This document shows, in pieces, positions 21,993 through 33,178 of a stretch of 64,000 nt of DNA. The stretch is taken from positions 310,001 through 374,000 of the forward strand of contig JADNRY010000027.1 of NCBI GenBank assembly GCA_015501585.1, read 5' to 3'. Origin of the DNA: Rhodocollybia butyracea. Lineage: Eukaryota; Basidiomycota; Agaricomycetes; Agaricales; Omphalotaceae. Both the position numbers and the translations under genes were made by a program. The notes below the pieces were generated by a model that saw only the letters and a program-made list of their open reading frames with translations, did no database searches and had not been told where the DNA came from. Position 1 is the first letter of the stretch, and the number at the start of each line of letters is the position of its first letter.

Positions 21993-22206
21993 AGTAGCGA
22001 AGAGCAGTGTTACAGGAAGGAAATAAACAAAATTGCTTGCTGTCACGGCATACTACACGGAAATGTCTACTCGTGAAATTTGCGGAACACAATTTAGCGA
22101 GAAATTCGGGTCCGTACTCGTTCGGAATCGTTCTCGCTTGGTTCTTGCAGAATTTGGCAGGGAAAACGTTCTCACATCATCTCATCTCATTTTACAGAAC
22201 AGGGCC

Positions 22207-23230
22207 TTATGTACTTGAAGTATTATCGTCAAACTCGTTGTAGGCTTTGGCACACTCTTTGTCATCAAGAATGTTATGCGGATTCAGCGGTATATTACTG
22301 CTAGACATCTCGGTGTGGGACTGGACAAAAAAGCGGATATGCGATGAGACGTTCTGGTAAGTTGTGGTAACGGTACAAGCCGATATAAATGTCTAAATTA
22401 GGAAATTACAGCTTTTTCAAAAATTTCCACAATCACCTGCATTTCCCAACGTTTTCGAAAAAGACAGTAATGGCTAATGATAGCAGCATTTCAAACTTGG
22501 GCGTCTTCTGTTTGAGCGTAGGTTGATGATATGGTTCTAATCCCCAAGGAATGTGCTCACTCGACTATTGGTGGCTTGTTTCCAATCGACCCATTGGCGG
22601 CCTGTAACTTATCTAGTCGCGGATCTTGAGTCATTTAGAAGCTCATGTAATCTGTTCAGGAGATAATTTACAAAGCGTACGGAACACTATACGGTTGTAA
22701 ATGTATCTATGTATACCGGACCACCTTGTAAGTATATTTCGGTTACGGTGGAGATCTCCAATCTCACTGGAGAATATACAGTTACTATGTTTTCGTCAGC
22801 CTCGTGTCTTTCCTGATCATATACTAGAAGATGCTTGGGGGCGAATAACCGGGTCGCTTATAGTCAAGTAAACCCTACTATTAAAGTTCACTTGTATGCT
22901 GTAATACTCATATCTGTCAATAAGGCAAGAACAGAACAGAACGAGAAGCTTCAGCAGCCTGCCATTGCCTACCTTTTTAATCAAAAATAATTCGGAGGTG
23001 AGACGAGAAGTGAATAGAAAGTAAATATTATCACCGTTTGACAGATTCGGAGCTCGAACGCCACATGGAAAATGGTGTAACAACACCGTGGTTAGTTATT
23101 ATCTGTTCAAAAAAAAGAAAAAGACTTGAGGTTTTCGGTTTTTAGAAAGCGCCGCCTTAAACTTTAAAGAAGTCTTACTTAAAGGCCATCCCTCTCATCC
23201 CCTCTCTTCACTCTTCCATTCAAGAAACTT
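22207..23230. other. Gap between Harbinger element and next ORF
   Basis: Mostly without readable genes. On the - strand a short frame at about 22219-22303 reads MSSSNIPLNPHNILDDKECA and ends near the Harbinger right end, which suggests a small host exon was cut there. At 22715-22790, CCGGACCACCTTGTAAGTATATTTCGG resembles the arms of the hairpin at 36264-36340. Nothing else recognised. Confidence 0.35.
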
Positions 23231-23582
23231 TTATATGTCTCCTTCGAACGCCGACTTGCTCTCGTGGGTCCTCCATTGTGACCACTGAACTATTCCCTCA
23301 CCATTTTTTTGCTTCGCCAGTACCCCAACCGTTGTCGCCGTCTCTTCGTACGTCGTCATTCCTAACACTTTCTCATGTTCATCCTTCCAATGTTTCACCA
23401 TCAGTGACAATGCAGCGACTGAAGATGCCAATTTGAGCCATGTTGGTGTCGCCCTTAAAGCTTTTACGGATAGGACACCAGTAGAAGACTCCGTTTCCAG
23501 TGGCGCAGGCAGTGCCATTGATAAACAGCTCAGTCCACCCGCCGGGACTAGAGGCTTCATGAAGTGAATATTTTTTGTCCAT
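23231..23582 (-). pseudogene. Unrecognised ORF, one frameshift
   Basis: Two overlapping - strand frames fit one protein if a one-base shift is allowed near 23390. It starts MDKKYSLHEASSPGGWTELF, continues GVFYWCPIRKSFKGD, then after the shift WKDEHEKVLGMTTYEETATT and ends SKSAFEGDI. No family recognised. It could equally be two chance frames. Confidence 0.25.
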
Positions 23583-23639
23583 TTAAGTATCTTTGAGTGC
23601 TGAATAACCTACTATAGTCAAGTCTATCAGGTTCCCATA

Positions 23640-24330
23640 GCCGGCCGGAGGGATCAGAATCTTAACATGCAATGGATTGTGGATGTGTACGCCTACCGTC
23701 ACGCTAAGTCGAACAATGTTACATTGATTGTATTACATTCCGGCCTGGTCCAGGGGATCCCTGACACATCTGGCACCACGACATTTGAGCTGTGGACCAC
23801 TCCGGAAACGGCATACAAGTTTCAGTATCCAGTCTCATACAATTCCAAACTAGGGAATAACAAATACTCATGTATGTTCATCATTCATCTTCAATGAAAT
23901 ACACATTTACCAGGGACTTACAGACAGCATTGACTACACGCAGGATATTAACATGACAGGACCTGATGGGAAGAATTCCATTGTCTTCAAAGCTGTATAC
24001 AAAGAAACGTTTGATGAGCCGTACATGGAAGGTTCTGTTGGGCATCACCTGAAAATAGTTCAAGTAAGTTTAACATTCAACCGAGCCATCATAGTGTTCA
24101 TTACCATGTTGATCTTGAACTGTAAAGCCTGGCGATGGCCAAATTCACGGGATGTCTGTCTTCAATGCATCATTCGAAGTTGGCACTTCTATGGTTATCG
24201 GCGAGTTATTTCCAAGGTACTTCGGAGCAATTAATTAAGTCTCTTTGTAGAGTTCAAATGTGCGCTCGACAATGTACCATATGGAATCATGAATGAGCAC
24301 GCGGGGAAGATAGAAGTCAAGGTGTAGATT
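23640..24330 (+). CDS. Hypothetical protein, beta-rich, multi-exon (possibly damaged)
   Basis: A frame from about 23667 (MQWIVDVYAYRHAKSNNVTL) runs to 23873, then splices in phase to 23932 (YSIDYTQDINMTGPDGKNSI), continues to 24063 (HHLKIVQ), and splices to 24127 (PGDGQIHGMSVFNASFEVGT). A last plausible block FKCALDNVPYGIMNEHAGKI ends at a TAG at about 24329, but I could not find an in-phase junction to it. Alternating hydrophobic/polar residues and N-x-T/S sites suggest a secreted beta-sandwich protein. No family recognised. Confidence 0.45.
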
Positions 24331-24477
24331 GCGTAGGATGTGACCATTCCCCGCAATGTACTATAATTTTTCTTTAAGTTGTAATTCCAGGAATTCTCAT
24401 GCACACTACACTCTCGAGATGGAACAATTAGTGGATCCATCCCCACACGATTCAAATTGGAATCCCTGACTCTGACT

Positions 24478-24666
24478 GAAGGGAAGGAAGGGTCTTGTAG
24501 GTAATATACAGAGATAACTTATATGCTTCAACATACCTGGTACAGAGAGAGACTCGTTAGCTCCTCTCTGAACCAGGTTGGTAATACTATCTCGATATCT
24601 CGATAAGGAAACCCGTGTGCTATATTAGGAGTTTGTCGGCCTAAGGCGCTAGGTCAGCGTCTAACA
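24478..24666 (-). mobile_element. LTR-like fragment related to copia element 2
   Basis: GGTACAGAGAGAGACTCGTT...CTCTCTGAACCAGG...GGCCTAAGGCGC...AGCGTCTAACA follows the same order as the LTRs at 43917-44076 and 49149-49305 (GGTACAAAGAGAGAACC..., GGCCTAAGG..., ACGTCTAACA). The right end at TCTAACA is clear, the left end is a guess. No adjacent internal region, so probably a solo LTR of a related family. Confidence 0.5.
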
Positions 24667-24744
24667 ATAATTGCCGAACCTTTAGGTTCAGAACCCTGGA
24701 TCATCTTAATCATTGTTCCATAGCTAATGCGTTAGCACACGTTC

Positions 24745-25405
24745 CGCTACCACCACCATCGATATTTTTGAATTGAAATTTTGACCCATCTAACTCTGCA
24801 GCTCTACTCTACACCTTTATTCCTCTTCTTCTTACCAGTTCCTGAATTTCAGAACAACAACGGGGTCGCCTCACAAGAAATATATTCCAAGACATTCTGA
24901 GACATAGTCGCTCGAGCTGTTACCGCCGCTACATCGTCTCGTAGATGACTTATGAATGTTCAAGGTATGCTATATAGATCTATGAATGCTGATAAACTTG
25001 TATATAGTTTTCGTTGCTTTCGCTGCCTTCGCCGCCTCCGTCATTACGGATTCTTCATCCCATGGACCTGTGTCACTCCAGGTTTGAGATTTACGCCCTT
25101 CTACCTGGCTACAGCCTCTGTATCCTTCTTGTTACAATCAGCACTCCCGGTTCTCTGATACATCAGCCCCCTACCATCTGAAATTATCAGATTGAAAGTG
25201 AGTGCTGACAGAGGCTGGCTTGTAAGAAAAAAGCTAGCTTCATCTTTTGATGGCGCCTTGCTACCAGCCCTCCGTCGGCCTCGCAGTCCACCTTCTCTAC
25301 GGGAGTCGAGCTCGCTGCCTGCGCCGGCGTAGGGACCAGCTGTTGCCCTTGCGGGACCACTTCAGCTTAGGCTGTTGGGGCCGTGTACTTAATCTATAAT
25401 CCATA
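24745..25405 (+). mobile_element. Short LINE-derived non-autonomous element
   Basis: The 5' end (ACCACCACCATCGAT, then ACATTCTGAGACA) resembles the LINE 5' UTRs, and the 3' end (25233-25400: AAAGCTAGCTTCATCTTTTGATGGCG to GGGGCCGTGTA) closely matches the LINE 1 3' UTR at 15551-15702. The middle has no LINE ORFs. It is about 660 bases long and looks like a non-autonomous passenger mobilised by the LINE machinery. Confidence 0.65.
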
Positions 25406-26320
25406 TACTACCAGGGACGACAGGATATTGCAATCGGAAGCCTCTAGTAGTTACTAGTAAGTAAACCTGGAATTCTTACAGCTCTTAGTCTGAGCCGTTG
25501 GACGAGTTTCATTGGAACGGTCAGAGGCCTGAATCTTAATCATTATTCCATAGCTAATGCGATGTTAGCTGTAACTACCCCATTCGGGAGCACCTTCAGG
25601 ACTCCAGGGGAACGCTAGCTCGCTGCTTAACTCTTGCTTAACTCGCTACTTTAATTTTTTTTCCGCCTTGCTTCACCGCCTTATAGTCGAGATGACCGTC
25701 GCATAACTAATTTCTTGATAATGAATAAACCGATCCACAGCTTTTTCTATTCGCTGACTGCGCCATGCGTTACAACGCACAATGATCGTTATCGCTTATT
25801 ATCGCTGGTTACACTTTGTACCTTTTTCCAGGGGCGCCTTCCGGCCCGCAAACCCCGAAACCACCTCGCTAGCTTCGCGACTTTTTCCTCCCGCTGCGGA
25901 TCACCAGCTCGCTCTGTATCTTTTTAGCGCTTGATGGTTGTTTATAACGGCTCCTGTCAAGTTACCACGACATACACATACCCCATACCCAAGGCCTCTT
26001 GCTTGGCCTCTTTTCTTATAACACTTTCATTGGAATTCTCGCTTGATTCTCGCTCGTGATGTTAAATATACATCTCTCCTGTCTAAATCTACTGGGACTC
26101 CTGTGTCTGTGTACGACAGCCCTTGGACAAGCTGCGAATTCAGTAAGTTTTCTATTCTTTTATCATCCCACATAGTCGTTATCAGACTATAATAATGGAC
26201 GAATTCGCTCACGATCTCTCTCGTACGATGTAGACACAGGCAAGCACGAACCAAGATCAAGCACAGCGCCCGGTGTATGTTTTTTTCATGCTTCGGCGTT
26301 ACGAAGAGGGAAAGTTCTAA
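25406..26320. other. Gap before the RTA1-like gene
   Basis: A 27-base stretch CTTAATCATTATTCCATAGCTAATGCG near 25533-25560 repeats one at about 24705-24732 with one mismatch, on either side of the LINE-derived element. A possible signal-peptide-like exon (MLNIHLSCLNLLGLLCLC, about 26058-26141, followed by GTAAGT) precedes the RTA1-like gene, but I could not splice it in phase. Confidence 0.35.
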
Positions 26321-27793
26321 ATGGGCGATGTGTTTCTGTTCTTGTTATTTAGCGCTGGATTCATCTTCAAAGTATGGCCGGCGGTTATTGGGATAGTTCT
26401 TTATGGGATATCTGGAGGGATTCATTGGATTCGTGAGTACCCAGACACCAAGTATCTATCTATCTCGGTTGAAGACTGACTCGAAGGATGTAACTTGTAG
26501 ATCTCTATCGCGTCGGACAGCGCTATATGCTTGTTCTGACTATCGGCATGGCTTGTACGTTGTTTCGTACCTGCGCTTTTTATATTGGGTTTAATTGGGT
26601 TCATTAACAGGCATGACACTCGGGATGATCCTACGAATTGCAGTCGCTCATTCTCCTTTTTCGTTGGGATTGTATATTATAATGGATATGGTACGTTCCT
26701 TCACGCTCCTTTATCCATTCGAATTATATGAAGCTCACCTGCTTTTTGCTGCTAGTTTGTCCTTCTTTCGGTAACGCCCGTTTCCTTACACTTTACAATC
26801 TAATTCCTTAACCGACGATCATCGTATAACAGCCCTGCGCCTTCCTTGCCACGAACTACATGCTCCTTTCACGACTGGCGAACAGTCTAGGCCGCGATAT
26901 CGCCGATGACTGTTTGCTGATTTCATCCCGGCGCATTACGAAGATCTTCGTCTGGAGTGATGTAATTACTTTTTGGATCCAGGCGGCTGGCGGAGGGTTG
27001 TCTGCTGAGGCGAGTCTTTCGAAGGTTGGAACGGATGTGAGTACACATTATATTATATCTCTTTTATTCAGCTTTTATCCCGCTGTGGGCCGTGGCTCGA
27101 CTGTCGAGGAACATGTAACGTTAGCTAACTCCGCCTCCTGACAGATCGCTATGGCAGGACTGATATTACAGCTGATATCTTATTCGCTGTTTACGCTCCT
27201 CCTGGTCATGTTCGGATTCAAAGTGTGCGTCTGTCTACCATGATTGATGGACACACTTTTACTCATGTGCATGGTCACCAGACGCTCGAAATATCCCCAA
27301 GCATGGCAGGTTCGTGACGGCGAGAAGCTGTTCGCTGTTGCGGGACCATTCAGGATCTCGCCGATTACAAACTGGAAGATATTGTATTTCACTATGTGTG
27401 TGACTTGCGTTGGGATTTTGGTAAGTGTCCGAGCTTAGGCGGTTAGTCTCTTATCATATTTAATTAATCTTTGCTCTCATAACTAGGTTCGGTCCATCTT
27501 TCGTATTGCCGAATTCGCTGGAGGGTAAGTCCCGTTTTCTTTCCACTTCAGATGGTACTTGTATACGTTGGTACTAAAAAAAGAAACGCAGGTACTTTGG
27601 TTTCTTAGCGGTCCACGAAGGATTCTTTTTCTGTCTCGATGCGCTACCGCTATGGCTCGCGATGTCGTTGTATTGCTTCCTCTGGCCCTCACGGTTCATC
27701 AACAAGCAGGCGGTGGATATTTCCGCGCGGGGTAGCCCAGTGGATATACCGCTCTCTGAAAAGGGGAAGTCTGAGACGAGCAGTAGTACGTGA
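26321..27793 (+). CDS. RTA1-like multi-pass membrane protein
   Basis: Nine exons: 26321-26432, 26501-26554, 26611-26690, 26756-26770 (15 bases), 26833-27036, 27145-27224, 27282-27420, 27487-27524, 27592-27793; all joins in phase, 307 codons plus stop. Family features: TLGMILRIAVAHSP, a PCAFLATNYMLLSRL segment after FVLLS, IQAAGGGLS, MAGLILQLISYSLFTLLL, SIFRIAEFAGGYFGFLAVHE, FFFCLDALPLWLAMSLYCF. Hydropathy by eye gives about seven membrane segments and a polar tail ending SETSSST. RTA1-like proteins are fungal plasma-membrane proteins linked to lipid flipping and drug tolerance; the substrate is unknown. The N-terminus is uncertain: TAA directly precedes this ATG, and TTATTTAG at 26346-26353 could be the acceptor of an upstream intron, with exon 1 farther upstream. 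Confidence 0.85.
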
Positions 27794-28480
27794 ACCTTTT
27801 CGTACGGAGAAGAGTAGTGATTTCGTTATCGTTATACCAGCCTCAGGAGTCGGACTGTAATGTACTATCATAAGGACGATATTTTATTTACTACGTATAT
27901 GCGCTTTAAGTGCTTTGTATGTAGTACCTAGACTTGTGCTTAGAATAGTTGGCGTTAGCGTATATGGTATACTCGTATTGACTTTAATGTTAAGGTTCGA
28001 TTTATATTTACTTGGAGCTTTACCGGATTACATTTGGTGCTTGCCACTCGGTCGTCCCAACCCGAAGTCGATCGTGCACTTGACCAGAATTGTTATGTAT
28101 TTCAAAGAAGCAGGCTGTAGAACACGAAGAGAAACGGTTTCTCTTAGTATTCGTGACTACGAAGCGAGAATGGCCCGACACAATGAATATGTTCGTAGTT
28201 TCTCTTTGCGTTCTGCACAAGTTCTGAAGCCGATATACGATCACATGTTCAAGATGCGTCACCTCTTTGAATAGGACTAAGTACCTCCCACACTACCGCC
28301 ATCCAAGTCTTTTTGCTTATGGACATCCTAAGCCCTCGGCATTCAACGATATTTATCTCGTATCCAAGTTCCGGTACATGACGTGTGGGAAGCTCACATG
28401 GTCTCAGTGTTTCGGACACTCAGTTATCTCCCCCACACTTGACTCGTTATCTACCTTGCATGTAGTTTATCTTCTTTATC
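27794..28480. other. Intergenic region between RTA1-like gene and amine oxidase gene
   Basis: Contains a 119-codon open frame (27915-28274, +) that begins with a hydrophobic stretch (MYVVPRLVLRIVGVSVYGIL) but has no family resemblance or splice partners that I can see. Probably 3' UTR and promoter sequence. Pyrimidine-rich CTTTATC lies just before the amine oxidase ATG. Confidence 0.4.
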
Positions 28481-31313
28481 ATGTCGACCACAACCACTAC
28501 CACTGCAGTACCTGCTACAGCTACTACTGCACAGAAGCTACCTCATGTTCTTCCAACTGCATTCAAGCATCCATTAGATCCGTTGACTCCAGATGAAGTA
28601 CGCCTTTTCTTTCTTTCTAGTTTTTTGTCTCATGTTCGCTCTAGATTGCAGCCGTCACGCTCACAGTCCGCCACTACATCACTTCGAAACCAGAACTCGC
28701 ATCTATCAAAGCCGTCAAGTTCATCACAACATACCTCCTTCCTCCACCAAAGAAGGCAGTCCTAGCTTATCTTGGTATTCCTCTCGCTCCCGGAGAAAAA
28801 CCAGAATTGCCTATCAAGATTATCAGAAAGGCTGAAGTTGATGTATGCAAAATTTTAAAAGCTTTTTTGTTCATCGTTCGATGGGATCTTGATTTACTTT
28901 GTTAGTTCCTCGACGTGGTGAATGGATTTTCCTACAACGTTATCCTATCTCTTCACACGACCGATAAATGGTCTGTTGATACTTGCGAGAAACTTCCGGA
29001 AGGCGTTCAACCGCAGATTTCGGTCGAAGAACTGTTCGAATGCGAAGAGGTTATCAAAGCGGATAAGAAGGTCCAGGAATTGGCTGCGGCTGTCGGTGTG
29101 TCTGTTATACTTTTTTTGGCTTTTGCATTTCTTGAGACTTATCCACTGCTACGCAAGGCGTTCTTCCCGAACAGATCTTCTGCGATGGCTGGTCGATCGG
29201 ATACGATGAACGTTTTCCTCAAAAAAAGCGAATCCAACAAGCATTAATCTTTGCTCGTTTCTCGGAACACGACAACCTCTATGCTCATCCATTGGTGCAT
29301 CTTATCTCGAACCACTCATCCTCACAGTTATACTAACATTTTTAATTACTATTAGGATTTCGTAGCCATCGTAGATACCGGCCACAAAGAAGTTCTCCAA
29401 ATCGATTTTCCACCTCATTACAAGGCCACCACCAACGGCCCTGTCCTATCCGTCCCAAAAACACAGATGCCGCCTCTCTCCGACCCAGAAGAATCCTTGA
29501 AGATGTCGAATCGCGATCGTATCCCACCTCCCAGGAAGGCGTTCGACTTTTTGCCCGATCTGATGGCGGAGACCGCAGAGGTGCTTGGGCCGGCTGGGGA
29601 GAAACCAAAGGAGAAGAAACCGTTTAAGCTGAGGGATGATATCAAACCTCTGCATATCGTGCAGCCCGAGGGCGTGAGCTTCAAGATGGACGGGAATGAG
29701 TTGGAGTGGCAGAATTGGAAGATGCACATTGGTACGTTTGTTATTTTTCTGAGGATATGTTTAACAGCCTTGGCCCTTCTCGTTCGTAGCCTTTAATCAT
29801 CGGGAAGGTCTCGTATTGTCTACTATCACGTATAATGACCATGGTGAACTTCGCCCTATTATCTATCGCCTATCTTTGGTCGAGATGGTTGTACCCTACG
29901 GTGCTCCAGAGTATCCTCATCCCAGAAAATTCGCCTTTGACTCGTGAGTGTCCGGTAACTTTCCCCTGTTCTACCTCGTTCCTGATAGATCTTTTTGTAG
30001 TGGGGAATATGGTATGGGCACGATGGCAAACGAGCTATCTCTCGGGTGTGACTGTGTTGGCCAGATCCACTATCTCGTACGTTGCCCTCCATCCAGTTTC
30101 AGCGTCATATATCTCATATTTCATTTACGACTTTTTTTTTGCTCTAGCCTGGTAGTTACGTCTCTCATTCTGGAGCTGCGGTAGTCATCAAGAACGTTAT
30201 CTGCATCCATGAAGAAGACAGCGGTGTGCTATGGAAACACACCGACTACCGTCCCGGAGGTAGAAGTCAGACAACCCGAAGAAGACGCCTTGTAGTCAGC
30301 ATGGTGTGCACACTGGCCAATTATGGTTCGTCCCCACTCTCCCGGTCTCGATATATCATCGATCAGCACTGAGGTGAAAGCTAATAAAACCGTTAGAGTA
30401 TATCTGGAACTACCACTTTTACCAAGACGGTTCAATCGAAATCGACATCCGCCTCTCCGGGATTCTACAAGTATACGTACAGCAACCCGGGGAACCCAGT
30501 CCCTTTGGCACAACAGTCGCTCCCGGTGTCAACGCGCACTACCACCAACATGTGTTCTCTTTCCGCGTCGACCCAATGATAGACGGTATCAACAACAGCG
30601 TCGTCGAGCAAGACATTGTCCCCCTTCAAGGTGACAAGTCAGCCACGGGGGAAGATAACAACTTTGCTGGCAACGCGTTTACTATCGCGGAGACTATCCT
30701 TGAGAAGGAAACCGCGAGGGCGTATGATTTCGCGAAGGAACGGAGGTGGAGGATAACCAACTCCGCGAGGAAGCACTATGCGAGTGGGAAAGACGTAGGG
30801 TACTCCTTATCGTTGAAGGAGGGGATCACGCCGATGATGGCACGGGCGGATGGATGGGCGGTGCGCCGTGCGGGGTTTACGAGGTACCCGATGTGGGTGG
30901 TGAAAGACGTAGAGGGGCCGAAGGGCGGGAGGATGTGGCCCGCGGGCAAGTACGTGCCGCAGACGAGGGAACAGCAGGAGGATTCGGTTGAGTCGTGGGT
31001 GGAGGGGGGGCTTGATGTGAAGGATGAAGATATTTTGGTGTATATGACGGTGGGGACTACGCATATCCCGAGACCGGAGGATTGGCCTGTGTACGTTGAA
31101 CAAACCTTTATTTTTCTCTTCGAGGCTCTGGGTCATAGCGCTAATCTGCGTTGCGTTTTGGTTTACAGGATGCCCGTGGAACATATGAGTATCGCGATTA
31201 AACCAACGTCGTTCTTTGATCAAAATCCGAGTATGGACGTGCCGGGAACGAGGGATGGGCGTAGTGTGTCTGCGTTCTCTGGAGAGAGCGTGAGCGGCGG
31301 GTCTTGTCATTGA
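28481..31313 (+). CDS. Copper amine oxidase
   Basis: Ten exons: 28481-28597, 28645-28842, 28906-29097, 29175-29294, 29356-29731, 29790-29943, 30001-30076, 30148-30325, 30397-31090, 31169-31313; all in phase, 749 codons plus stop. It oxidises primary amines to aldehyde, ammonia and H2O2. N-terminal region: KHPLDPLTPDE, then TSKPELASIKAVKF and LPPPKKAVLAYLGIP (N2/N3-like domains). Catalytic Asp385 in AFDSGEYG; topaquinone precursor Tyr470 in TLANYEYIWNYHFYQDG, split by intron 8; copper ligands His520 and His522 in YHQHVFSFRVDP and probably His693 in TTHIPRPEDWPVMP. No SKL-type peroxisome signal at the end (GGSCH), so location is open. Neighbours show no functional link. Confidence 0.93.
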
Positions 31314-31710
31314 TTCATGTAATAGTTATTGTAAATTGGTTTTGATCTGCGATTACATGGTAATGATCAAGTAGGTGAATAGTCTCTAGCACCAGCTCTA
31401 ACAGACTCACCGCAATGACACGCACGCACAGGCAATGCTCAGTGTATGCTTATGGTACCGGGTGAGACAGAGATCGCAACTTATTCTTCAACTCTTTGTC
31501 TCGTCAGGTGTGTACTCAGTCTTTGGTTGCTCACTCAAGGCCTTAGTTTTCGCTCTTATTCTTCCCTTTATCTCGTCAGTATTCTACCCTATGTCTTCTC
31601 CTTTCCTTTCTTTGTGTTCTATTGTATTCTGTTGAATAACATCTAAAGTTAAATTATTTTCAGCTCGTGATCAGTTACAGTTGGTATACCGGAATCACAA
31701 TTTTTAACAA
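31314..31710. other. Downstream region of amine oxidase gene
   Basis: No coding signal recognised; short frames here overlap on two phases and are hydrophobic by composition only. Probably 3' UTR and spacer. Confidence 0.4.
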
Positions 31711-32950
31711 AATCACAAATACTTCCTGAACTTCCAACAGAACTCATAAGAGACATCATCGAAGTTGCTGCCTGTTCAAACGTTCATGTACTATAGAAAC
31801 TCATCTCATTTTGTCAGCGCATCAGCCATAAGTCCCATACGGCCTTGCGGCTTTGGACACTTCCCAGCCTCTACACTACAGTTGTTCTACGAACCGTCAG
31901 CGATGTCAAGAGCTTTTGACACGCTACACCTCCCCCACAACCACAACATCTCGCTATATTCACTCTGAGCGCTCTACAACCCATCGAGGATTGATCGAAG
32001 ATATCATCACAAAACGTTCGAAGTCCCGCCTGTGGAGTGTCACTATCAAGCTGCGCCGCTAGCAACCTCAATCTTAAATTCCCGCACCCAAGTTCAAAGC
32101 CGGGAACGACATCTCGGCTCATCTGCCCGTGATTCATTGGTATGTTCTCCTTGCTCCCTTTCAATGAGGATAGTGCCGACAGTCTAAAGCTTGGCGGGTA
32201 CATTGAGGAATGTAAAGGCTTTCTTAATGTTCATGGCGAGGATCTAAATTTCGCATCATACGTGAGGTTGTATCTGCCTTCTGTGTGGCAGATGATGCTG
32301 CCAATCGCTCAAGAGTCAAGTGGTGCTGCCCGGATGGAGCCAGACTGATGTTGTCTCGGATTGGTCCTTCATGAGAGGTCGCTCTCACTTTCTTCAATGA
32401 CAAAGGCCAACTTCAGATATGTCTCCTTCCCGAACTCTGTATGAACTGTTAAATCACTCTCATTTCGTAATCTCCTCCCTCAAGTCTGCATCAATCCAAA
32501 GTACATCAAAGGGCTCCAATGAACCTCACCGGACCTCACTCGGTGACTCATCTATATCTGGGTCGACTGAGCTGCATCATGCAGCTGAATGACACAATAC
32601 CCATCGTCCATGAATTTGTCATACACTGCGCAAATACTCTCCTTTGACACAATCCCATTCAACAGCCTACATGGTGGTATCTGCATCATGCTCGGTATAG
32701 ATCCAATGGTGGAGATACTAGTATTCCTGCCCTGTTACTTGCACTAGTCATGACTCGTTTGGAGGAAGTGGGCCTAGAACACCCGGCGAGTGCTAGGTTT
32801 GTAAGACCCACATCTACTTACTGCCTATACGTTCTACCCGGTTGCAAAACTGCTGATCCTGGGGAGAAGTTTGCTCTTTACAGTAAGTACCTCGGGTACA
32901 AAATCCTAGAGGCCTGAATCTGATGCGGCGTCCGTAAAAATGTCGGTGAC
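31711..32950 (+). pseudogene. F-box-like protein gene, decayed
   Basis: Begins with LPELPTELIRDIIEVAACSN, the pattern of fungal F-box-like N-termini, followed after a stop by FCQRISHKSHTALRLWTLPS and LYTTVVLRTVSDVKSF, with the usual order of a basidiomycete F-box-like protein. Later blocks (EECKGFLNVHGEDLNF, WCCPDGARLMLSRIG in shifted frames) may belong to the same gene. Several stops and shifts, so I call it a pseudogene. When intact such proteins recruit substrates to SCF ubiquitin ligases. Confidence 0.45.
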
Positions 32951-33178
32951 TAGACCGCAGCGATGTAGATCAAGAGCTTTGAAGTGACATGATGGTGATA
33001 TGGTGAGACTTCAGAACACATGATTTCCGTAATTGCTCCGATGATGTACCTTGGGGAGAGATCAGACGTTGACTGCAAGTTTTACATATATAGTATGCCT
33101 TCAACCTGGATACCTTGGCATTTCCTGGAAGTTTTTCCTACCACCACCACTTCTTCTCTCCTTCCCTCCAATGAGTCC

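Larger units (their letters stand above)
20038..22206. mobile_element. PIF/Harbinger element, left-truncated
   Basis: Contains a Harbinger-type DDE transposase (+) and, convergent to it, a Myb/SANT-like gene (-), the two-gene layout of autonomous PIF/Harbinger elements. The right end is probably GAACAGGGCC at 22197-22206, followed by TTA; the same kind of end (GAACAGGCCC, then TAA) closes the MITE at 38753-39286. The left end and the transposase N-terminus are missing; the sequence joins LINE 2 at 20037/20038. Confidence 0.7.

Noticed and set aside
24661..24760. Possible tRNA on the - strand upstream of the LINE-derived element
   Set aside because: Six of seven acceptor pairs can be drawn, but no proper D-loop, anticodon arm or T-arm follows, so it does not fold as a tRNA.
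27915..28274. 119-codon ORF with a hydrophobic start between two host genes
   Set aside because: No family resemblance or splice context, and it sits where UTR and promoter are expected. Listed only as part of the intergenic entry.
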